From: Bretschneidera sinensis
Lineage: Eukaryota > Streptophyta > Magnoliopsida > Brassicales > Akaniaceae
Reading direction: 5' to 3'
Assembly (NCBI GenBank): GCA_023935145.1
Contig: CM043698.1
Location: 83,785,501-83,849,500, forward strand
Length of the DNA stretch: 64,000 nt
In this document: one piece after another, positions 55,289 through 64,000 of the stretch
How the letters are laid out: each line of letters begins with the position of its first letter
How positions within the stretch are numbered: the stretch's first letter is position 1
Position numbers and translations under genes: made by a program
Notes under the pieces: generated by a model
Databases searched by the model: none
What the model was told of the DNA's origin: nothing
What the model saw: only the letters and a program-made list of their open reading frames with translations

Positions 55289-58286
55289 TGAATGTTTAAG
55301 ACATTCGAGGAAGTGACTAATGGACAAGAAGTACAAATGGGAAACGTTTCCAGAATCAAAGTTTGTGGCAAAGGAATAGTCGAGATTGACTTCACATCCG
55401 GAAAGCGTCTAAGTCTTCTTAATGTTCTCGATGTACCAGAGATTCGAAAGAATTTAACTTCTGTAGATCTTTTAGATAAAAAAGGATTTTGAGTTTCTGT
55501 TCAATCCAGCAAGGTCATACTTTCAAAGAATGAGACATGTTTGTCGGAAAAGGATATTATTGTAATGGCATGTAAAAGTAGAGTATTAATAATAATAATA
55601 ATAATAATAACAATAAGATCACAGTTTCTACTTATATTGTTGAGTCTTCTTCTTTATGGCATAGTCATTTAGCTCATATAATCTGGTTATTTAAAGAGTA
55701 TGTGTAAGTTAGAATTAATAAATATTGGAAATGATAACTTAGGAAAATGTGAAATATGTGTTCAATCTAAAATGGTAAAGAAACCTTTTCCTAAGGTACA
55801 AAGAGATTCACAAATTTTAAGTTTGATACATTCTGACTTATGTGAATTAAATAGTATGTTAACAAGAGGTAGAAAAAGATATTTTTTTTTTTACTTTTGT
55901 GGATGATGCAAGTAGATTTTTATATGTTTACTTATTAAGATCCAAAGTTGAAGCTTTTGACATTTTATAGAAATATAAATCAGAAGTAGAAAATCAACTT
56001 GATAGAAAAATTAAAATTCTACGTTATGATAGAGGTGATGAATATTTCTTAAATGATTTTGATCAATTCTATGAAGAGTATGACATAATACATCAACGCA
56101 CTGCACCTTACACACCACAACATAATGGTTTGGCTGAAAGGAAAAATCATTCTTTAGTTGAAATGGTAAATTGCATGCTAGTTAATGCTAAATTACCTTT
56201 AAACTTATAGGCTAAAGTACTATTTACTGCTTGCCATTTTCGTAATAGGATTCCAGGAAAGAATCAAAATTGAGTCCTTATGAAATCTAGAAAGGTTCCT
56301 AACTTAAATTATTTTAAAATGTGGGGGTGTTTAGCATATTGTAGAATTCCATATCCTAAAAGAACAAAATCAGGATCTAGAGCTACTAAGTGTGTATTTG
56401 TTGGATATACTAAAAGTAGCAATGCCTATAGACTACTTGATTTAGAGTCTAATGTTATTATTGAGTCACGAGACATAGAATTCTTTGAAAATAAGTTTTC
56501 AACTGATTTTGAGATTATAGAAAAAGAGTCTAAAAACGATGAGTCCAATAAAAGATTAAGACTATAAATTAATAATAGAAAAACTAATGTTCCTAAAAGG
56601 ATTATTGAACCTAGACGAAGTATTAGGGCACGAAAAGATAAGACTTTAAATCCTGATTTCATTTCTTCTTAATCGTTGTTATTTCTGGTTGAAGATGACC
56701 AAAATAATAATGTATTGAATAAAATATCTATTGTGCTTAACTTAGAAGAGGATCCTACAACCTTTAAGGAAGCTATGGCTTCAAGAGATGCTTCTTTTCG
56801 GAAAGAAGCTATTAATGATGAGATGGATTCTATAATGGGTTGCTTGGTTATTGGTAGATTTACTTAAAAGATCAAAAGATCAAAACCTATTAGATGTAAG
56901 TGGGTGTTTAGGAGAAAATACAATACTGATTGCACCATTCAAACTTTTAAAGAGAGACTAGTAGTCTAAGGTTTTAAACAAAAAGAATGGATTGATTATT
57001 TTGACACTTATGCACTGTTACGCGTATTACTTCTATTAGAGTCTTTATAGCTTTAGCATCCATTTATAATTTGTATATTCATTAAATAGATGTAAAAACT
57101 GCTTTCCTAAATGAGGATTTAAATGAGGAAATATACGAAACAATCTGAAAGGTTTGTTCTTCCCGACAATGAAAATAAAGTGTGTAAATTAGTCAAACTT
57201 TATGGTCTAAAATAAGCTCCAAAACAATTCGCATGAGAAATTTAACACTAGTATTTTATCCTTCGGTTTTAAACATAACAGTGTTGATAGGTGCATTTAC
57301 TCTAAATTTACTAAAAACTATGGTGTGATAGTTTGTTTATATCTTTATGATAAGTTGATCATTGATACGAACATGGAAGGAGTAAATGAAACTAAGAAAT
57401 ATTTGTCTTCTATCTTTAAGATGAAAGACTTTGGTGAAGCATATACAATCTTATGAATTAAAATTAAGAAACATAGTGGGGTTATATTTTAAGTCAATCT
57501 TACTATATTAAGAAAGTTTAAACATCTTGGTTTCAAAGAGTATAATACTCCTTTTAATCCAAGTATTAAATTACAGAATAATTCTGGTAGAGCAGTGGCA
57601 CAACTTGAATACACTAGTGCTATTGGTTGTTTAATGTATGCAATGCACTACACTAGACCAGATATTTTCTATTCTGTGTGTAAACTTAGTAGATATACTA
57701 GTAATCCTAATATAGAACATTAGAAAGCCATTGGTAGGATAATGGGATATCTCAAGAAGACCAGTGGTTTAAGACAATTTTACAACAATTACCCAAGTGT
57801 ATTGAAAGGATACACTGATATGAGTTGAATTACAAGTGAGAAAGATAATAAATCCACAAGTTGGTGGATATTCACTCTTGTTGGGGGTGCAATTTCTTGG
57901 ATAAGCAAGAAACAAACTTGTATATCCCACTCAGCTATGGAATTCGAATTTTTTGCCCTATCAACAACTGGGAAGGAAGCCGAATGGATTAGGAATTTAT
58001 TGTTAGACATCAAAATGTGGCCTAGTCAAATGCGTCCTGTTTCACTTTATTATAATAGTGAAGCTACTTTATCAAAAGCTTATAATAGTACCTATAATGG
58101 TAAGTCTAGATATATCAGTCATAGACATGATATGTGAGAGAATTGATACAAGATGGTATCATTACAATTGTCTATGTAAATTTAAGTAAGAACTTAGCTG
58201 ATTCACTTACTAAGGCACTCGCAAGAGACCTAGTAAGTAATACATCTAAAGAGATAGAGTTCAAACTATTTGAAAGTCAGCAATGA
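55289..58286 (+). pseudogene. pol: Copia-E protease, integrase, RT and RNase H
   Basis: Protease C-terminal part (VLDVPEIRKNLTSVDLLDKKG), then an ATA-repeat expansion at 55586-55612. Pre-integrase WHSHLAHI. Integrase Asp in IHSDLCELN, Asp in LRYDRGDEYF and Glu in NGLAERKNHSL all kept, but a T-run near 55882 shifts the frame. Next MWGCLAYCRIPYPKRTKSG and SRDIEFFENKF. RT is badly broken from 56870; the YVDD equivalent reads LYDK (about 57350). RNase H: SAMEFEFFALSTTGKEAEW (57930-57980), and the end ADSLTKALARDLV near 58230. Confidence 0.85.
55583..55612. repeat. (ATA)n microsatellite in copia-E pol
   Basis: About nine ATA/AAT units, read as Ile in one frame, inserted between protease and the pre-integrase motif. 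Confidence 0.9.
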
Positions 58287-58814
58287 TGGAAACCCAACCT
58301 AATGCTAGTAGACCATTAGTCATAGGTTTTAATGGGTAATAACAAGTGACTATGATTAACTATTGATATTGTCACAAAATTAGCCCATAATTGAGAAAGA
58401 CGATATCATCCATTACGTTTTAGAGGATGAGTTAAAACTCTTAATGAAGTTATAAAATGCGCTCTAGTAACAGAAACACAACGGAACTTCACCTATATGA
58501 ACGAAGGAGTTTCCCCCACTTGTTTGAAAAACCAATTTTGAAAAATATTGCCACAATATCTTCGAGTCTTGTATGCATAAAAAAATGTATCTTTTGATTT
58601 AAAACCTTCTATTAGTGTAAGAAACTGAAAGTCGTTGAAATGAATGGTGTCCTTTAGATTAAACCAACATTCTATGTAATACGACCAGATCCACTACACA
58701 CATACAACTCTTTTACTTCGGTGAGAATTTATTTTCACTTAGCACTATTATGACCATGTGTTATTTCCTGGTTTCATGAACCTCAAGAGAGAAAACAATA
58801 ACTCTCTATAAAAA
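58287..58814 (+). other. Copia-E 3' untranslated region
   Basis: About 530 bp without ORFs. Ends CTCTATAAAAA before the 3' LTR; a CAAGAGAGAAAACAA purine-rich stretch at 58785-58800 is the only polypurine candidate. Confidence 0.5.
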
Positions 58815-59353
58815 TGAGAGTAAAGGGTTGCTTGAGAACCCAAAAGGCATTGGTTTAAATCAAAAGTTTTGATTTAAACAGAAAATGCATGAGATTTAAT
58901 AATTCTTTTTTAAACAAACACGATCTGGTCCGTTAAAAAGTAACAAACATAATCGTAAGGCTCTCATTAAATATGAAAAAAATTAAGTCTTTCCAACTGA
59001 AAAACATAACTTTCCAGAACCATTTGAAGAGGTGCTTATGCACCTATAAATACCATAACTTCCCATTTTCATAACACAATTCATCTTTTCATTCTTTCTT
59101 TTTCTTTTTCTCTCAAAACTCTGCCATAATATTTAAGTATTTCAAAATAGAATTAAATCAGAAGTTCTTCAGATTTTGCTGTCTACAGACTTCAAGTTTG
59201 AGACTTAGTTGTATCCTAGAGGACTATTCGTTTGTAACCTATAGCAAACTTGTTTATTTAAGTGGAGATGAATAAAAGCTCAAAGACGGTGATGACTACA
59301 CACCTCTAAATCTTGATTATTATATCATGTTCCAGTTTAGAAAATAAATTTAC
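58815..59353 (+). repeat. Copia-E 3' LTR
   Basis: 539 bp, begins TGAGAGTAAAGGG and ends AAATTTACA. One copy of the AGGCATTGGTTTAAATCAAA unit. TATA box at 59045-59052. Clearly diverged from the 5' LTR by substitutions and small indels. Confidence 0.87.
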
Positions 59354-59360
59354 AAGAAGC

Positions 59361-60212
59361 TTGTTGGAGTTTGTCTAAGGTTTAAACAAGATAATGAAGT
59401 TCAGCATGTTAAAGGAGTACGCACCAGGTCAGGCCACAGCCCAGCTCTTTCCAGGCCACGACACCTATCATGAAGGAGCTTCTGAAACCAGTGTGTGCTG
59501 CGACTCAGCCTCCCCCAGGCTGCGGCACCCAGAAAGGTGAAAAGAGGAAGTTGTTCAATCCTATTCCAGGCTGTAGCACGCCCTGTTTCAGGCCGCGACC
59601 TAAAGGCACACTAAGGCTGGTTTTTAGCCTATTTTGTTAAGTGCGTGGATGCATGATCAAAACGCACAAGATCACTTAGACTTTATCAAAGGCTATGATT
59701 GATTAGTCCTCAAGATCTAAGGGTGGAGATTGACTTCAAGATAGGTTCAAGAAGTGGTGCACTATATAAAGAGTCACCTAGATTCAATCTCAACACAGCA
59801 AGGAAACACATTGTGATACAAGACACAAGTGTGTGTGTGACAGAACATGTTAATAAGAGAATTGTGTGAGGAGTGCAAAGACACAAAACACAGGAATGAC
59901 TCATTGTAGAGAGGCTGGAGGTTTAGGAAGAGAGAGTAGCATAGACTAGATAGAGGGCTTTGTAATTGTTTTTATCTTTTCTTTCTTCTCTTCTTTGTTC
60001 CTTCAAGAACTTGTGGATTCTTGAAGAGGATTGTTGTATTCTGTAAAGAACTATTGATTTAGTGTAAAGGGCTCGGAGGAGCTCACAGGGACGTAGGCTA
60101 TTACTGAACCTCGATAACAATTGTTGTCTTCTTTCTTTGCTTCGTTTGTCATTCTAGACTTGGGTGTTTGGAAGATCACCACCTGTGCATCGTTGAGGGT
60201 GGTTTCCCAACA
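59361..60212 (+). repeat. Copia-F 5' LTR
   Basis: 852 bp. Starts TGTTGGAGTTTGTCTAAGG and ends GGTGGTTTCCCAACA-like sequence at 60212. GC-rich segment at 59420-59610 with CCAGGCCACGAC, CCAGGCTGCGG and TTCAGGCCGCGACC words. TATATAAA at 59763-59770. Compare copia-D 37666-38728, which is longer in the GC-rich part. Confidence 0.87.
59763..59770 (+). promoter_or_regulatory. TATA box of copia-F LTR
   Basis: TATATAAA in the context GCACTATATAAAG, also found in inverted form in the LTR at 42558-42565. Confidence 0.5.
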
Positions 60213-60213
60213 G

Positions 60214-60279
60214 TGGTATCAGAGCTAGAGGAGATACCACAATAGTGGTATCAAAGCTTGTACAGCTGGGTATCGGAGC
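60214..60279 (+). other. Triple tRNA-iMet primer-binding-site-like array of copia-F
   Basis: TGGTATCAGAGC (60214-60225) is a perfect initiator-Met site 2 bp inside the LTR end. Two more copies follow: TGGTATCAAAGC (60246-60257) and GGGTATCGGAGC (60268-60279). A reverse-complement word GATACCAC stands at 60233-60240. Confidence 0.8.
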
Positions 60280-60489
60280 AAGAACCGAAGGTTATCGGAG
60301 TAAGACTCCAAGAATCAAAGATCAACTTCTTTGGTGATTCAAGAACGGAGTAAAGATCAAGATTTGATCGTGTTCTTGAGAGTGATTCAAGAACGGTATT
60401 GAGATCAATCTTAGATTATGTTGTTGAGGTTTAGAAAAAGTTGGAAAGCAATTGTAGGTGTTGCATAAATCAGGGATCTTCTCCGCAAG

Positions 60490-61320
60490 ATGGGTTCAAA
60501 TTTCGTTGTTCAGAAGTTTGATGGAAAGGGTGATTTTGCCCTTTGGAAGCGGAAGATCAAGGCAGTTCTTGTGTAACAAAAGGTGGACTTGGCAATTGGA
60601 GAAGATGATGCTTTTTCAGCAAGTCTCATAGAGGTCCAGCGGAATGAGATGAAGAAGATGGCATATAGCACCATCTTCCTACACATATCGGATAATGTCA
60701 CAAAGGAGTGCGGAGACTCAAAAAATCCAGTTGTCATTTGGAAGAAACTAGATGAGTTGTTTCTTGCCAAGACTCTCCCTAATAAGAGGTATCTTCGTAA
60801 ACGAATCTTTTCTTTTAAATTGGATCCTAATAAAGAGTTGCAAGATAGTCTTGATGCCAAGATGATAAGTGCATCAAATGGAGAAGGGCTGTTCGTTAAA
60901 GGAAGGCCAGCAACTCGGTATGGCAGTAACATACATGGCTACTACCAGGACAGAGGTCGAGGAGAAAGTCATGGGAAAGTGTACAGCAACATACATGGCT
61001 ACTATCGGGATAGAGGTAGAGGAGAAAGCCATGGGAGAGCGCAAAACAACATACATGGCTACTACCGGGACAGAGGTAGAGGAGAAAGCTATGAGAGAGC
61101 GCACATTAACATACATGGCTACTACTGGGATAGAGGTTGAGGAGAAAGCTATGGGAGATGCTTCTACTGCCATAAGGAGGGTCATTTCAAAAAGGATTGC
61201 AAGGAGATGATAAGGGATGAGGGAAGAAGCCATACCAAGGATGGAGAGGCTTTGGTTGCCAAGGAAGAACAGCAAGATGATGATGTTCTTGTTGTGTGCT
61301 CAAGTATGAGCAAGAGGTAA
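60490..61320 (+). pseudogene. gag: Copia-F shortened Gag with 20-residue repeats
   Basis: ATG at 60490 (NFVVQKFDGKGDFALWKRK), an early TAA near 60574, then open from 60583. Same deletion as copia-D: FKLDPNKELQDSLDAK leads straight to GLFVKGRPATRYGSN and four HGYYRDRGRGESHG-type repeats. The zinc knuckle CFYCHKEGHFKKDC is intact (C-x2-C-x4-H-x4-C), unlike in copia-D. Stops at 61138-61140 and about 61318 break the frame before protease. Confidence 0.83.
60934..61150 (+). repeat. 60-bp coding tandem repeat, 4 copies
   Basis: Units start at 60934, 60994, 61054 and 61114 (the last partial). Same repeat as copia-D but more diverged between units, and one more copy. Confidence 0.95.
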
Positions 61321-64000
61321 GAAGGCAGCGAGAAATGGATCTTGGATACCGGGTGCACTCATCATATGTGCCCTCACCAGGATTGGTTCAAGAATTTCAA
61401 AGAAACCAATGATGAAAAGGTTTTCCTGGGGAATGATATTTCTTGCCAAGTGAAGGGGATAAGAGACATCCAGTTGAGGATGTTTGATGGAATGACAAGG
61501 CTACTAAGGAATGTGAGGTATCTTTCAGAGTTGAGAAGAAGTTTTATCTCATTGGGGCAACTGGATTCCATGGAGTACACATACAAAGCAGAGGGAGGAA
61601 AGATCAAGGTAACTAAGGGATCTTTGATAGTGATCAAAGCAGCAATGAAAGATGGTCTCTATGAGATGATCGGAGACATGGACATCAAGGATCAAGCAGC
61701 AAGCTTGATGGCTGAGATGGATAAGGTAGCTCTTTGGCACACTCGCTTGGGACACATGAGCGAAAAGGGTCTACAAGTTCTCAGTAAGAATGGGTTACTT
61801 GATAGAGACAAAGTAGAGAAACTCGATTTCTACAAGAGCTGTGTTCTTGGGCAGCAACATTGGGTCAGCTTCAACACCGAAATGCATAAGTCTAAGGGCA
61901 TTCTTGACTACATTCATGCGGATCTTTGGGGACCAGCAAGAACACCAACACAGGTAGGTAATCTTTACTTTTTGTCTTTAATTGATGATTATTCAAAAAA
62001 TATTTGGGTTTATTTGGTTAAAAATAAATCCGATGCTTTGAATAAGTTAGTGGTGTGGAAAAAGCTGGAGGAGACTCAAATAGGCAGGGTAGTTAAGGTG
62101 TTAAGAACCGATAATGGCTTAGAATGTTGTAACAATGACTTGATTAATTCTGTAGGTTAAAAGGGATTCTAAGATGTAGAACGGTTGTGAAAACCCCTCA
62201 GCAAAATGGAGTTGCTGAGAGGATGAATAAGATCCTTATGGAAAAGGTTAGGTGCATGTTAATAGGATCCGAATTACCCATATGTTTTTAGGGGGAAGCG
62301 GTGTCTACTGCTGCATATTTGGTTAATAGATCACCCTTTAGAGCTCAAGACTCTCGATGAGATGTATAGTGGTAAACCCCCTGAGTTGGACAACCTTAGG
62401 ACTTTTGGGTGTGCTGCATATGCACATCAAAATGATGATAGACTTAGTCCAGGATCTAAAAAATGTGTGTTTCTAGGATATAAGGAAGGGGCTAAGGGGT
62501 ATAGGTTGTGGTCCTTAGAGCAAAAAGGATTGAAACTCATAATAAGTAGGGATGTCATTTTTAATGAATTGTTATTTCCCTATTCTGAGAAAACTAACTC
62601 TGTAGGGGATAGTGAGCAAACCAGTCCAGAATTTGTGGAGCATAGCATCAAGGAAAATTCAGTTTAGGTAGAGCAAGGAAGGCAATAGGGTTTGGACCAG
62701 GTAGAGCCCATTGATGAATGTCAAGCTTGAGACACTCAAGAGGAGACTGAACTAGAAGGGGATGATGTAACAAGTCAGAATGACTATTAGCTCACAAGGG
62801 ACCGGGAGAGAAAGATGATCAGACCACCTTCAAGATATGGTTTTGCGGATGCTATCGTAGTAGTTCCTTGGACAGAATGAGGTATGAGTGAATTAGAGAC
62901 TTACACTGATGCCACGAAATGTAAGGATTTGTCAAGATGGCAGCTAGCTGTGGAGGAAGAAATGGATTCTTTGAGGAAGAACAACTCTTGGGAATTGGTG
63001 CACATTCCAGAAAAATAGAGAGTTGTGGATTGTAAGTGCACTTACAAGGTTAAAGAAAGGAACCCTCCAGGGGATAAAGTCTGGAATAAGGCTAGGCTGG
63101 TGGCGAAGGGGTTCACGCAAAGAGGAGGCATAGATTTCACAGAAACCTTCTCACCTGGACACAAGGTGGATGAAGTGGTGATTATCCTCATCTATGTTGT
63201 TGATATGCTGTTGGTTCGGAACATCAGTAAGATGATGGAAAAGTTTACATTTTAACTCAGTAAGGAGTTCGAGAGGAAGGATCTTGGCCTTACACAAAAG
63301 ATCCTTCGGATGAGAAGAATTCAAGAAAGGGAGAGAAACAGGTTGAAGGTTTCTCGGTCTTCCTTCATAGAAAATGTGTTGTTCAAGGTTTCTATAGAAG
63401 ATGGTAAACCAGTGAAGATTTCCCTTGCTGGTCATTTCAAGTTCTCCAGCGAATAATGTCCTGGAATGGATGAGGAGAAGAAGGAAATGGAAAAGGTCCC
63501 TTACTCTAGTGCGGTTGGATCAGTTATGGTCATGTTGGTAAGCAATAGACCTGATATTTCTTAGGTAGTGGGTGTTCTTAGCAGATTTGTGAGTAATCCC
63601 AAAAAGGAGCTTTGGCTTGGATGAAGTGGTTGCTGAGGTACGTAAAGGCTCTGTTGCAGTTGGTAGTAGCACTCTTAACAACCAAGGCTTGGTACATAGC
63701 GGCTTCGGAAGCCATTAAGAAGGATATGTGGTGCAAAGGGTTATTGGACGAGTGGAATGTCCTAAAAGACCAGGTGGTGATGTCTTCGGATTACTAAAGT
63801 GCGTGGCACTTGTGGAGGAATCCAGTGTTCCATGAGAGGACAAAGCACATGGATGTTTGGTATCATTTCATTCGGGAAAATGTTACGGAAGGATGCATTC
63901 ATGCGGACAAGATGGCCACAGAAGAAAGTCCTACAGATTTAGGTACCAAAGTTCTACCTCTAAGAAGGTTTAATCATTGCCTTAAACTTCTTAGGATTAG
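61321..64000 (+). pseudogene. pol: Copia-F protease, integrase, deleted RT and RNase H
   Basis: Protease WILDTGCTHHMCPH (DTG, Asp at 61345). Pre-integrase LWHTRLGHMSEKGLQVLS. Integrase Asp in IHADLWGPA, Asp in LRTDNGLECC and Glu in NGVAERMNK; two compensating shifts lie at about 62140 and 62345. FGCAAYAHQND and KGYRLWSLEQKGLKLIISRD follow. RT: MDSLRKNNSWEL, CTYKVKE, GIDFTETFSP, then directly GHKVDEVVIILIYVVDMLL, so motif A is missing and YVDD reads YVVD. Then LGLTQKILRMRRIQ, SLAGHFKFS and RPDIS. RNase H ends at MDVWYHFIRENVTEG and ADKMATEE near 63900, shifted in frame after 63600. Confidence 0.85.

Larger units (their letters stand above)
53698..59353 (+). mobile_element. Copia-E: complete but dead Ty1/copia element
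   Basis: Two direct LTRs (53698-54290 and 58815-59353) enclose gag and a full-length but broken pol. The LTRs begin TGAGAGTAAA and end AAATTTACA. No initiator-Met priming site remains after the 5' LTR, and no clean target duplication was found. The protein motifs place it with Tnt1-like copia elements; the finer lineage is uncertain. The copia-F LTR starts only 7 bp after its 3' LTR. Confidence 0.85.
59361..64000 (+). mobile_element. Copia-F: internally deleted copia, relative of copia-D
   Basis: 5' LTR 59361-60212, priming-site array, a gag-pol with the same Gag and RT deletions as copia-D, and 60-bp gag repeats. The window ends at the last codons of pol, so the 3' LTR is outside. The LTR lies 7 bp downstream of copia-E's 3' LTR. 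Confidence 0.85.

Noticed and set aside
60869..61275. 113-codon plus and 133-codon minus ORFs over the copia-F repeats
   Set aside because: Same shadow effect as in copia-D.

Overview
The window is a block of plant (angiosperm) repetitive DNA. It holds no intact gene. Almost every base belongs to a broken transposable element, many nested in one another. The plant origin is shown by SIRE-type and Tnt1-like Ty1/copia polyproteins, Athila/Tat-like and chromovirus-like Ty3/gypsy elements, En/Spm (CACTA) transposase relics, a FAR1/FRS-family pseudogene, and priming sites matching plant tRNA-Asp and initiator tRNA-Met. The species cannot be named from the sequence. All labels for lineages come from recognising protein motifs by eye.

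Layout. 1-10840: a SIRE-like copia copy ('SIRE-A') split by a complete gag-only gypsy-type element (G1, 377-6663, 5-bp target duplication ATATG). Downstream of its pol lie an array of 12-bp palindromes, a TATA box and an env-like ORF relic. 10841-14926: the 3' half of a Tekay/Del-like chromovirus plus its 3' LTR. 14927-30175: a second SIRE-like copy ('SIRE-B') interrupted by G2 (16329-23044, minus strand, same family as G1) and by an Athila/Tat-like fragment G3 (about 24486-28560). 30481-35079: a 5'-truncated Tnt1-like copia (copia-C) with a probable 3' LTR. 35925-37100: a minus-strand FAR1-related pseudogene, the only host-like coding relic that is clear. 37666-41947: copia-D, followed head-on by an inverted LTR and leader of the same family (41948-42931). 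42932-53697: AT-rich DNA with a 160-bp tandem array, two oppositely oriented CACTA gene relics and a Tat-type gag fragment between them. 53698-59353: copia-E, a complete but dead element with both LTRs. 59361-64000: copia-F, a relative of copia-D that runs off the window.

The most interesting signals are of three kinds. (1) Non-autonomous families: G1/G2 carry gag (G2 also protease) but no reverse transcriptase or integrase. Copia-D and copia-F share the same frame-preserving loss of much of gag and of the N-terminal half of RT. (2) Cis-acting arrays: ten palindromes with exactly repeated spacing after SIRE-A pol, three primer-binding-site-like 12-mers in tandem after every LTR of the copia-D/F family, and GC-rich GGCC/CCTGG motifs in the LTRs of unrelated families. 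(3) Structural oddities: the converging LTRs around copia-D, two G elements of one family inserted about 50 bp apart in the same segment of two SIRE copies, and a nonsense codon shared by SIRE-A and SIRE-B.

No rRNA, tRNA, CRISPR or bacterial-style operon was seen. Every coding entry is scored as a pseudogene because each has several stops, frameshifts or missing catalytic residues.
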